Source of the DNA: CAZCGA01 sp964498075 | GTDB taxonomy: Bacteria > Desulfobacterota > Binatia > HRBIN30 | Direction of reading: 5' to 3' | Assembly (NCBI GenBank): GCA_964498075.1 | Contig: CAZCGA010000116.1 | Coordinates: 1 to 20,149, forward strand | Length of the DNA stretch: 20,149 nt | Part shown: piece after piece, positions 8,421-15,763 of the stretch | How the letters are laid out: the number at the start of each line of letters is the position of its first letter | How positions within the stretch are numbered: position 1 is the stretch's first letter | Position numbers and translations under genes: made by a program | The notes under the pieces: generated by a model | Databases searched by the model: none | Told to the model about the DNA's origin: nothing | The model's input: only the letters and a program-made list of their open reading frames with translations

Positions 8421-9359
8421 TCAGGCCCCGTGGACCATGGCGCGTAAGATCGCAATGCGCTGCAGCAGCGGCGGATGCGTGCTCAGCAGATCGGCGAGCC
8501 GACCTTGCTGCAGATCGACGCGGCGCGGCCACGGGTTGCTAATGAACAGATGGGCGGTGCCGCGCGTAGCCGCGCGCAGGGGCGACGTTGCCGCACCGAT
8601 CTTTTCCAGCGCACTGGCTAGACCGGTCGGATTGCGAGTGAACTGAACCGCCGTCGCGTCCGCCATGTACTCGCGCTGGCGGGACACGGCCATCGCCAGG
8701 AGACGCGACAACAAGGGCGTGACCGCGACCAACACGACGACCAGCAGGAACAGCAGTGGGTTGACGCGACGGCGGTCGCTGCCCAGATAGAGGGCGCGTC
8801 GGGCCCAGTCCGCGAGCATCACCGCGCCGCCGAACAGGACGCCCACGAAAGTCATCGTCAAGGTGTCGCGGTTGCCGATGTGGGCCATCTCGTGTGCGAT
8901 CACGCCTTGTGTCTCTTCGCGATCCAGTAGGTTCAAGAGCCCTTGCGTGACCGCCAACACGCCGTGCTGGGGGTCGCGTCCGGTTGCCAGGGCGTTGGGT
9001 GCCGGGTCGGGGATGACGAAGACACGCGGTTGCGGCAAGCCGGCCGCCAGCGCCATCTCGGTCACGATATTGTAGAGCTGGTGCTGCTGTGGATCCTCCA
9101 GGTTCAACGGGCGCGCGTGTAGCGATGCCAGCACGATCCGTGCGCCGCCAAAGTAGGCGCTGATGCTCATCACGACTGCGACTGTGCCGGCGACCAGCGT
9201 GACGGTGGGCAGTGGCTCTCCGCCTGGAGTGAGGAAGCCCGCCCAGATCGCGTCGAGCCCAAGCCCGAGGACGAGAAAGAAGAGGAGAAAGCTGATGAGG
9301 AGACCGAGGGTGCGGCGTCGGTTGAGGCGCTGCCGCGAGTAGAAATCGACCGTGGCCAC
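8421..9359 (-). CDS. M48 family membrane zinc metalloprotease, HtpX-like
   Basis: Integral membrane zinc protease of 312 residues, related to HtpX, which degrades damaged membrane proteins. Two N-terminal membrane helices (about 18-40 and 53-72) precede the catalytic domain. The zinc motif HEMAH is at 156-160, and the third ligand is the Glu of SRQREYMADA, the family's second signature. Two more hydrophobic segments lie between the motifs (FVGVLFGGAVML and LLFLLVVVLVAVTPLL). The start is a GTG 6 bp after the lemA stop, and the zinc-ribbon gene follows after 5 bp. LemA next to an M48 protease is a recurrent pairing, so a joint envelope quality-control role is likely. The htpX symbol is not used because several M48 subfamilies look alike. 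Confidence 0.9.
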   Translation of the reverse strand: MATVDFYSRQRLNRRRTLGLLISFLLFFLVLGLGLDAIWAGFLTPGGEPLPTVTLVAGTVAVVMSISAYFGGARIVLASLHARPLNLEDPQQHQLYNIVTEMALAAGLPQPRVFVIPDPAPNALATGRDPQHGVLAVTQGLLNLLDREETQGVIAHEMAHIGNRDTLTMTFVGVLFGGAVMLADWARRALYLGSDRRRVNPLLFLLVVVLVAVTPLLSRLLAMAVSRQREYMADATAVQFTRNPTGLASALEKIGAATSPLRAATRGTAHLFISNPWPRRVDLQQGRLADLLSTHPPLLQRIAILRAMVHGA

Positions 9360-9365
9360 CCCGCG

Positions 9366-9923
9366 TCACTTCTGCAAGGAGAGGTCGACGCGCGGCGTGC
9401 CGCGCTCCTCGTCGGCCGCGGTGAAGTACTCCGCCGGCTTGAAGACAAAGAAATTGGCGATGAAGTTCGCCGGGAACACTTCCTGGCGCGTATTAAACTG
9501 CATCACGGTGTCGTTGTAGAACTGGCGCGCGAACGCCAATTGATTCTCCGTCGTCGTCAGCTCCTCCTGCAGCTGCAGCGCATTCTCGTTGGCCTTCAAC
9601 ACCGGATAGTTCTCCATGACCGCGAGCAGCCGGCCCAGTGACTGCGACAGGGCGCCCTCCGCCGCCGCGGCTTCGCGCACGCCGGTAGCGGCGACGGCGC
9701 GGGCGCGGGCCTGCATCACGCGCTCGAGGGTATCGCGCTCGAACTGCATCGCTCCCTTTACGGCCTCCACGAGGTTGGGAATCAGATCGTGGCGCCGCTT
9801 CAGCTGCACATCGATCTGTTTCCAGCCATTCTGCACCTGGTTCCGCAGGCTGACCAGGTTGTTGTAGGTGAGGATCGCTGCCACCACCGCGACGAGAATG
9901 AGAATCAACAGCACGGTAGCCAT
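9366..9923 (-). CDS. lemA: LemA family protein
   Basis: Membrane-anchored helical protein of 185 residues. The N-terminus is a single transmembrane helix (ATVLLILILVAVVAAIL), followed by the LemA core YNNLVSLRNQVQNGWKQIDV and the conserved LKRRHDLIPNLVEAVKG. Long amphipathic helices then run to FNTRQEVFPANFIANFF, also typical of the family. Biochemical function is not established for the family. ATG at 9923 is preceded by GAGAGGAG on the minus strand. It is the first gene of a three-gene operon with 5-6 bp spacings. The 145 bp between it and the enolase stop presumably holds its promoter, but I see no convincing one. Confidence 0.93.
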   Translation of the reverse strand: MATVLLILILVAVVAAILTYNNLVSLRNQVQNGWKQIDVQLKRRHDLIPNLVEAVKGAMQFERDTLERVMQARARAVAATGVREAAAAEGALSQSLGRLLAVMENYPVLKANENALQLQEELTTTENQLAFARQFYNDTVMQFNTRQEVFPANFIANFFVFKPAEYFTAADEERGTPRVDLSLQK

Positions 9924-10068
9924 CAGTTGCTCCTCTCAGCCGGTGACGCAGATTCTCCAGCTTGGTGTCGGCTCATGCCTGTGCAGCACACGCAAAGTCT
10001 GCGCCCGGCGCTGGCCGCCGCCAGTGACAGCGCAGTCCGTCGATTCTGTTCAATTCCGTCGGCGCCCG

Positions 10069-11349
10069 TCATGCCCGTGTCGCGAACGCCGCGCCTCCCG
10101 GGTACACTGCGCGGCGGCCCAGCAGCGCTTCGATCCGCAACAGCTGATTGTACTTGGCCGTTCGTTCGCCGCGACAGGCGCTCCCCGTCTTGATCTGTCC
10201 GGCATTCACCGCCACGGCGAGGTCCGCAATCGTCGTATCCTCAGTTTCGCCGGAGCGGTGCGAGATGACCGTTGTGTAGCCGGCGTGCTTTGCCTGTTCG
10301 ATGGTTTCCAACGTCTCCGTCAGCGTGCCGATTTGGTTCAGCTTGATGAGAATCGAATTGGCGATACCCGCGTCGATGCCGCGCTGCAGGCGCTGCGGAT
10401 TGGTGACGAACAGATCATCGCCCACGAGTTGCACGGTGCGTCCGAGCTCGCGCGTCAGCAGATTCCATCCGTCCCAGTCATCCTCGCTGAGACCGTCCTC
10501 GATCGAAATGATCGGATAGGTGCTTACCCACTGGCGGTAGAACTCGACCATCGCCGCGCTGGCTCGACGGCTACCGTCGGATTTGCGGAAGACGTACGCG
10601 CCGTTCTCGAAAAACTCGCTGGACGCAGGATCGAGCGCCAGCGCAATCTGCCGGCCGGGCTTGTAGCCGGCGCGCTCGATCGCCAACAGAATGACCTCGA
10701 CCGCTTCTTGATTGGACTCCAGCCGCGGTGCGAAGCCACCTTCGTCGCCGACTCCAGTAGAGTACCGCCGCTCCTTGAGTACGGCCTTGAGGGCGTGAAA
10801 CGTCTCGGCGCCCATGCGCAGAGCGTCCGCAAAGGTGCGCGCGCCGACCGGCACCACCATGAACTCCTGCAGGTCAACGGAGCTGTCGGCATGCACTCCG
10901 CCATTCAGGATGTTCATCATCGGCACCGGCATTGTCGTCGCGCGCGAGCCGCCGAGGTAGCGGAACAGCGGCAGCTTGGCCGCCGCGGCGGCTGCCTTGG
11001 CAACGGCCAGAGAGACGCCGAGGATGGCATTGGCTCCGAGCCGGCGTTTGCTCGGCGTGCCGTCGAGATCGATCATGAGACGATCGATGTCCTCCTGCCG
11101 CCGCGCGTCGCGGCCGCGGAGGGCGGGGGCGATGATCCGGGTGATGTGATCGACCGCCTTCAATACCCCTTTGCCACCGTAGCGCCGCTTGCCGTCACGG
11201 AGCTCCACGGCCTCGTGCGCTCCGGTCGATGCGCCGGACGGAACGGCGGCGCGTCCGAGCGCGCCGTTGCTCAAGACCACGTCCACCTCGACCGTCGGGT
11301 TGCCCCGCGAGTCGAGCACCTCGCGCCCAACCACGCTACGGATTCTCAC
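10069..11349 (-). CDS. eno: Enolase (phosphopyruvate hydratase)
   Basis: Glycolytic enzyme interconverting 2-phosphoglycerate and phosphoenolpyruvate, 426 residues as expected. The N-terminal lid motif SGASTG is at 38-43. The proton-transfer residue Glu203 lies in VGDEGGFAP. Magnesium ligands are Asp240 (LDPASSEF), Glu284 (IEDGLSEDDW) and Asp311 (VGDDLFVTN). The catalytic base Lys336 lies in LIKLNQIGT, and His364 with SHRSGETEDT completes the site. The C-terminal GQIKTG signature reads GSACRGERTAKYNQL, slightly off the common SLSRSDR form. The start is a GTG at 11349 with GAGG upstream. It is divergent from ftsB, 62 bp away. Eno and ftsB are neighbours in many proteobacteria, usually on the same strand. 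Confidence 0.97.
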   Translation of the reverse strand: MRIRSVVGREVLDSRGNPTVEVDVVLSNGALGRAAVPSGASTGAHEAVELRDGKRRYGGKGVLKAVDHITRIIAPALRGRDARRQEDIDRLMIDLDGTPSKRRLGANAILGVSLAVAKAAAAAAKLPLFRYLGGSRATTMPVPMMNILNGGVHADSSVDLQEFMVVPVGARTFADALRMGAETFHALKAVLKERRYSTGVGDEGGFAPRLESNQEAVEVILLAIERAGYKPGRQIALALDPASSEFFENGAYVFRKSDGSRRASAAMVEFYRQWVSTYPIISIEDGLSEDDWDGWNLLTRELGRTVQLVGDDLFVTNPQRLQRGIDAGIANSILIKLNQIGTLTETLETIEQAKHAGYTTVISHRSGETEDTTIADLAVAVNAGQIKTGSACRGERTAKYNQLLRIEALLGRRAVYPGGAAFATRA

Positions 11350-11411
11350 TGGCGTCCACCTCGATTTGCCAACCTACCACGCCTCGACTAAGATGCGCCC
11401 GCCAAGGACAA

Positions 11412-11729
11412 ATGAAGGCCCTCTTACCGCGCCCACCGAAGAAATACAAAGGTACTATGGCTGCCTGCGTGGTGGCGTTACTGCTTTTTGTGGTCGCCGC
11501 GGTGTGGGGCGATCACGGCCTCATTCACCTGCTTCGTCTGCATGCCGAGCAGCACGAGCTGGAGCAGCGCGTCTTCGCGCTGGGGCACAACAATGAACGC
11601 CTGCGCGATCGCATCCGGCGGTTGCAGTCTGACGACCGCTATCTGGAAAAGCTGGCGCGCGAACGCTTGGGCTGGGTGAAGCCGGGGGAGATCGTGTACC
11701 GCGTGATGCCGCCGACTCCCGCGCCGTGA
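11412..11729 (+). CDS. ftsB: Septum formation initiator, FtsB/DivIC family
   Basis: Small bitopic membrane protein of the divisome, 105 residues. A short basic cytoplasmic N-terminus (PRPPKKYKG) precedes one transmembrane helix (about 17-32). A coiled coil of about 40-75 rich in Leu, Glu and Arg follows, then the family's conserved end ARERLGWVKPGEIVYRV. In E. coli FtsB forms a complex with FtsL and FtsQ that licenses septal wall synthesis. AAGGA precedes the ATG at 11412 closely. An internal ATG at 11457 with AAAGG upstream would leave only the helix and is a weaker alternative. The frame upstream to 11229 is antisense to enolase and was discarded. Confidence 0.88.
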   Translation: MKALLPRPPKKYKGTMAACVVALLLFVVAAVWGDHGLIHLLRLHAEQHELEQRVFALGHNNERLRDRIRRLQSDDRYLEKLARERLGWVKPGEIVYRVMPPTPAP

Positions 11730-11750
11730 GCGGCCGCGCGCGGTTCCCTC

Positions 11751-12185
11751 CTATCGTTCTTTGTCGCCGGAGAGCGACTCCTCGTACTCGTCGGGGACCA
11801 TGAGGTCTTCCAGCTCGCCGTCGTCGTCCAGCTGGACCTCGATCAGCCAACCTTCGTGGTACGGATCCTCGTTCACCAGCCCCGGGTGGTCGTCCAGCTC
11901 GGCATTCACCGCGACCACCGTGCCAGTTACCGGCGCAATCAGCTCCTGCACTGTGCGCACAGACTCCAGCTCCCCGAACGGTGTACCCCGTTCGATGGCC
12001 TCACCCACGCCAGGCAGCTCGACGGCGATGATCTCGCCCAGCTCGTCCCCTCCGTATTCCGATAGGCCGACGTGCACACGCTCGCCGTCGGTGCGCACCC
12101 ACAGGTGCTCGCCCGTGAATCGCAGCACCGTCTCGGGTTCCCGTGCCTCGGTTTGCCGTCTTCTCCGCGCCACGGTGTTGCTCAT
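11751..12185 (-). CDS. Glycine cleavage system H-like protein lacking the lipoyl lysine
   Basis: Lipoyl-domain protein of 144 residues homologous to GcvH, which normally carries aminomethyl-lipoate between the P, T and L proteins. The fold signature is intact: EHLWVR near 26-31, VGLSEYGGDELGEI near 39-51, GELESV 71-76, APVTGTVVAVN 84-94 and NEDPYHEGWL 105-114. At the lipoylation site, where the family has ESVKA/T, this protein reads ESVRT. Arg77 is encoded by CGC at 11957-11955, so it cannot carry lipoate there. The N-terminus has an extra basic stretch (ARRRRQ). No gcvT, gcvP or lipoate gene is nearby, so a role in glycine cleavage is doubtful. A TTGACA 18 bp from TATGAG overlaps the annotated ATG, so the true start may be the GTG at 12173. 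Confidence 0.85.
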   Translation of the reverse strand: MSNTVARRRRQTEAREPETVLRFTGEHLWVRTDGERVHVGLSEYGGDELGEIIAVELPGVGEAIERGTPFGELESVRTVQELIAPVTGTVVAVNAELDDHPGLVNEDPYHEGWLIEVQLDDDGELEDLMVPDEYEESLSGDKER

Positions 12186-12210
12186 ACAAATGTCACTTTC
12201 TCCCTGTCAA
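12181..12210 (-). promoter_or_regulatory. Putative promoter overlapping the GcvH-like start codon
   Basis: Minus-strand TTGACA (12210 to 12205) matches consensus fully. TATGAG (12186 to 12181) matches TATAAT at four of six positions, with an 18-bp spacer. The -10 covers the annotated ATG. Transcription would begin near 12174, next to an in-frame GTG at 12173-12171, which would make a nearly leaderless message. It is inferred from sequence only. Confidence 0.35.
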
Positions 12211-12314
12211 GAGCCCGGGAGGGCTGCCACGCTCCGATCGCGGGCGCGGGGACCCGCGTCAACCGGCCGTTTCACGCTTGAATCCCGCGCCGGCAATCTT
12301 TAGCATCGACGCCT

Positions 12315-13433
12315 ATGGCAGCCCGGGATCGCCTGCGACGCATTCGGGAGGAGCTGGCGCAGGCCTTCCTCGAGCGCTCAGACGTGATCGACGGCGCCCT
12401 GACGGCGCTGCTCGCCGCGCAGCACGTGCTGCTCATCGGCCCGCCGGGAACCGCGAAGTCCATGCTCGCCGACGAGCTGTGCCGCCGGCTGCAAGCCGCC
12501 GCGTACTTCCAGTGGCTGCTGACGAAGTTCAGCACGCCCGAGGAGCTCTTTGGTGCGGTGTCGCTGCGCGGCCTGGAGAACGACGACTATCGCCGCGTCA
12601 CCACCCGCAAGCTGCCGGAAGCGCACATCGCCTTCCTCGACGAAGTGTTCAAGGCGAACTCGTCCATCTTGAACTCCATCTTGACCTTGATGAACGAACG
12701 GCGCTTCCACAACGGGCGCGAGCCCGTCGACGTCCCCCTCATCACACTCTTCGGGGCCAGCAACGAGCTGCCGGAAGAGGACGAGCTGCAAGCGCTTTAC
12801 GATCGCTTCCTGCTGCGCTTCGTGGTCGGGTACATCGCCGACGATTTTCGCTTCCTGCGCATGCTGCAGGGCAAACCGGCGAGCACGCGGACCACCCTGT
12901 CGCTCGCCGATCTGCGCGACTTGCAGGACGCCGCCCGCCGGGTGTCGGTGCCGCAGCATGTCTTTCGTTCACTCACCGACATCCGGCGCGAGCTGGCGCG
13001 CAAGCAGATCGTGGCGTCCGACCGCCGCTACCACCAAGCCGTGGTCCTGCTGCAGTCGCACGCCTTCCTGAATGATCGCGACGCCGTGGCAGAAGACGAT
13101 GTGTTCTTCCTCGACAACGTGCTCTGGCACGATCCCAACGAGCGCAATGAAGTGCGCAGCACGATCCATCAGTTGCTGCGCGGCTACGAGGACGAGGTGA
13201 AGGCGCTCCTGTATCAGACGCAAGAGCTGCGCGACTACGCCCACCGGCAGTGGGAGAACAGCGACCTGCGCGGCCGCGCCGTGGTCGAGGCGCACACCAA
13301 GATCCGCAACATCCTGGCCAAGGTCACCAGCATCCTGGAAGAAGCCCGCACCGTCGGTCGGCCGGTCGACACCGTGCAGGCCGTGAAGGATGAAATTGAA
13401 ACCATCCAGCAGCGCATGTTGGAGGTCCTGTAA
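12315..13433 (+). CDS. MoxR/RavA-type AAA+ ATPase
   Basis: Chaperone-like AAA+ ATPase of 372 residues. Walker A is GPPGTAKS (42-49) and Walker B is IAFLDE (105-110), followed by VFKANSSILNSILTLMNER. This is the MoxR signature, also seen in RavA. Sensor 1 is FGASNELPEEDELQALYDRFLLR. A helical lid and C-terminal coiled region follow. E. coli RavA is about 498 residues and carries an extra LARA domain that binds lysine decarboxylase. This protein is too short to contain it. The next gene encodes a VWA protein, the usual partner of MoxR ATPases, so the pair probably acts together in assembly or metal insertion of a target complex. Target unknown. Confidence 0.92.
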   Translation: MAARDRLRRIREELAQAFLERSDVIDGALTALLAAQHVLLIGPPGTAKSMLADELCRRLQAAAYFQWLLTKFSTPEELFGAVSLRGLENDDYRRVTTRKLPEAHIAFLDEVFKANSSILNSILTLMNERRFHNGREPVDVPLITLFGASNELPEEDELQALYDRFLLRFVVGYIADDFRFLRMLQGKPASTRTTLSLADLRDLQDAARRVSVPQHVFRSLTDIRRELARKQIVASDRRYHQAVVLLQSHAFLNDRDAVAEDDVFFLDNVLWHDPNERNEVRSTIHQLLRGYEDEVKALLYQTQELRDYAHRQWENSDLRGRAVVEAHTKIRNILAKVTSILEEARTVGRPVDTVQAVKDEIETIQQRMLEVL

Positions 13434-13465
13434 CGCCCCACCATGGCCAGACCGGACGGACCCAC

Positions 13466-15016
13466 GTGAACGCTGCAGCACCGCCGAAAGCCGTCGCTGC
13501 CTTGCGGCAGCACTGGATCGAATCGGACTCCTACGATCGCGCCGTGCTGGCGAAGCTCACAGCCGACGCCGCGTCGATCCAGGCGCTCGAGGACAGCGGG
13601 AGCAAGCTGCTGCCGCACTTCGACGGCTTCGTGCTCGACCTCTTTGCGTTGCTCTTCAAGATGAACATCGTCCTCTACGCCGAAGACGAGGTCGTGCCCA
13701 GCGCCTCCTTCTGCCGATTGATCCTCGATCACCTGCGCGCCACGCCGGCGATCGAAGCGTTGCGGCAACAGACCGTGCTCGACGAGACGCGCGCCGGGCT
13801 GGCGACTTTGCTGCTCGGGGAGCGGTTGCTGGCGCTGCTCAAGTCCGAGCGCATTCTGACACGCGCCGAGATGCTCGACTTTTGGAACCTGGAGCACCAA
13901 GAAAACGAGATTGCTGACGGGCAGGCGCAGGCCGACACCGCGAGCGATCTGCGCCAACGGGCGGCGCCGGCGACCCAGCGACAGCTCGACGAGCTGGCGC
14001 AGCGCATGCGGCGCGACGCGGAGGCGGCGGAACGCCGCCTGCAACACAAGGCGCGGCAGGTCCACGCGACGATGAGTGAGAGCGCCGAGCGCAATCGCTC
14101 CCGCCTCGAGGCGCAGGCACAGCACGTCCTGAACGACCTCGATCAGGCGAACATGGAGGCGGACAGCTGGAGCCTGCACGTCGGCAGCGGCGAGCGCTCG
14201 TCGCCAGGCGCGCAGATCGAGCTGGGGAAGAAGCTGGCCGACAACGCCAAGCTGAAGAAGCTCGGCCACATGGTCGGACGCATGCGCACGCACGCGCTGG
14301 CGCTACGGCGTCATCTGTTCGAGCGCGCCAACGCCGAGATGTACGAGGTGGGCACGGGCGCCGAGCTCAGCCGCCTGCTGCCGCACGAGCTGCTGGCGCT
14401 GCGCCATCCGCTCTTGCGCCGCGACTTCGGGCGCCGATTCCTCGACGCGCAGCTGCTGCAGTACGCCCTGCGGGCCATCGAGGAGAAGGGCAGGGGGCCG
14501 ATGATCGTGTGCATCGACGGCAGCTCCTCAATGGCCGGCGACAAGGAGATCTGGTCGAAGGCGGTGTCCCTCACCTTGCTCGATATCGCCCAACGGCAGC
14601 GCCGCCTGTTTCGATCCATCTGCTTCTCGTCCGCCGACACGCCGTTGCAGGTCTTGGATCTCAATCGGCGCCAGCGCTACGTGGCCGAGATGAGCAAGGT
14701 CTTCGAGCTGGCGGAGTACTTCCCGGGCGGCGGTACGGACTTCCAGAAGCCCCTGAGCGCCGCGCTCGACTGCCTGCGGGAAGCGCGTTACAAGCGCGGC
14801 GACATCGTGTTCATTACCGACGGCGAATGCCGCGTCGACGCCGAGTGGCTGGGCGAGTTCAAGCGCGCCAAAGACCAGCTGGGCTTCTCGTTGTTCTCCG
14901 TCCTGATCGACGTCGGCTCCAGCTCGCTGGGGGCGCTCAAGGATTTCAGCGACCGGATTACCACGATCTCGCAGCTGACCAGCGAGGCGGGCAAAGACAT
15001 CTTCCTGAAACTCTGA
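13466..15016 (+). CDS. VWA domain protein, ViaA/CoxE-like partner of the MoxR ATPase
   Basis: Cytoplasmic protein of 516 residues. The N-terminal half is helical. Residues about 160-225 are charged and rich in Gln, Glu and Arg, and are predicted coiled coil. A C-terminal von Willebrand A domain begins near 345. The metal-ion-dependent adhesion site is complete: DGSSSM (Asp351, Ser353, Ser355), the Thr of GGGTDFQKPL, and the Asp of FITDGEC. The layout of a long N-terminal region followed by a C-terminal VWA domain matches ViaA. The start is a GTG at 13466, 32 bp after the ATPase stop. A nearby ATG at 13443 is out of frame. The glycosyltransferase begins 12 bp after its stop, so it may be co-transcribed. 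Confidence 0.9.
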   Translation: MNAAAPPKAVAALRQHWIESDSYDRAVLAKLTADAASIQALEDSGSKLLPHFDGFVLDLFALLFKMNIVLYAEDEVVPSASFCRLILDHLRATPAIEALRQQTVLDETRAGLATLLLGERLLALLKSERILTRAEMLDFWNLEHQENEIADGQAQADTASDLRQRAAPATQRQLDELAQRMRRDAEAAERRLQHKARQVHATMSESAERNRSRLEAQAQHVLNDLDQANMEADSWSLHVGSGERSSPGAQIELGKKLADNAKLKKLGHMVGRMRTHALALRRHLFERANAEMYEVGTGAELSRLLPHELLALRHPLLRRDFGRRFLDAQLLQYALRAIEEKGRGPMIVCIDGSSSMAGDKEIWSKAVSLTLLDIAQRQRRLFRSICFSSADTPLQVLDLNRRQRYVAEMSKVFELAEYFPGGGTDFQKPLSAALDCLREARYKRGDIVFITDGECRVDAEWLGEFKRAKDQLGFSLFSVLIDVGSSSLGALKDFSDRITTISQLTSEAGKDIFLKL

Positions 15017-15028
15017 GCTGCGGCGCCC

Positions 15029-15706
15029 GTGACCGTCTCCGTCATCGTCCCGACCTTGAATGAAGAAGGCGCGCTGGCGGCGACGCTGAAACGGGCGCGC
15101 CAGCCCGGCGTGCATGAGATTATCGTTGCCGACGGCGGCAGCACCGATGCCACCCGCGCCATCGCCGTACCGCTGGCCGACCTGGTGCTCGCGGCGCCAC
15201 GCGGCCGTGCCGCACAGATGAACGCCGGCGCCGCCCGCGCCACGGGCGACGTCCTGCTCTTTCTGCACGCCGACACCTGGCTGCCCGACGGCTTTGCCGA
15301 GGCGGTCACGGTGGCGTGCGCCCAGAACGGTGTCGTCGGCGGGCGCTTCGACGTCGAGCTGTCTCCGTCGAGCTTCCTGCTCTGGCTCACCGGTGCGCTC
15401 ATCAACCGGCGCTCGCGGCTGACACGCATTGCCACCGGCGATCAGGCGATCTTCGTCCGACGCGAGGTGTTCGACCGGCTCGGCGGCTACCCCGAGATCC
15501 CGCTCATGGAGGACATCGAGCTCACCCGGCGCATGAAGCGCGCCGGAAGGGTCGCCTGCCTGCGCGACCGCGTCACCACCTCGGCGCGCCGCTGGCAGCA
15601 GCACGGCGTGGTGCGCACGATCTTGCTCATGTGGACGCTGCGCGCCCTGTACTTCTTCGGCGCGTCCCCGGCGCGCTTGCACCGCATCTACTACGGTTCG
15701 CGGTAG
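15029..15706 (+). CDS. TIGR04283-type family 2 glycosyltransferase
   Basis: GT-A fold glycosyltransferase of 225 residues with VSVIVPTLNEE at the N-terminus, the nucleotide-sugar strand IIVADGGSTDAT (31-42), RGRAAQMNAGAARATGD (58-74) and the metal-binding FLHADTWLP (78-86). The later motifs TGDQAIFVRREVFDRLGGY and LMEDIELTRRMKR match the subgroup named rSAM/selenodomain-associated transferase 2 or arsenosugar biosynthesis glycosyltransferase (TIGR04283). A hydrophobic C-terminal stretch (VVRTILLMWTLRALYFFG) suggests membrane contact. The GTG start lies 12 bp after the VWA gene. The radical SAM partner often found beside this family is not adjacent; the radical SAM gene at 16612-18189 is of a different type. 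Acceptor unknown. Confidence 0.87.
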   Translation: MTVSVIVPTLNEEGALAATLKRARQPGVHEIIVADGGSTDATRAIAVPLADLVLAAPRGRAAQMNAGAARATGDVLLFLHADTWLPDGFAEAVTVACAQNGVVGGRFDVELSPSSFLLWLTGALINRRSRLTRIATGDQAIFVRREVFDRLGGYPEIPLMEDIELTRRMKRAGRVACLRDRVTTSARRWQQHGVVRTILLMWTLRALYFFGASPARLHRIYYGSR

Positions 15707-15763
15707 CGGCGAGCGTCCAGGACCGCCTCCCAGAGATGCAGCGCGCGAGAGACTTGGTTCCGC

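Noticed and set aside
9980..10040. GC-rich inverted repeats between enolase and lemA as an enolase terminator
   Set aside because: Short stems (5 bp) without a T-tract; such repeats are expected in GC-rich sequence.
9868..11391. Plus-strand ORF of 507 codons opposite enolase
   Set aside because: Shadow of the enolase gene; no motif and no ribosome binding site.
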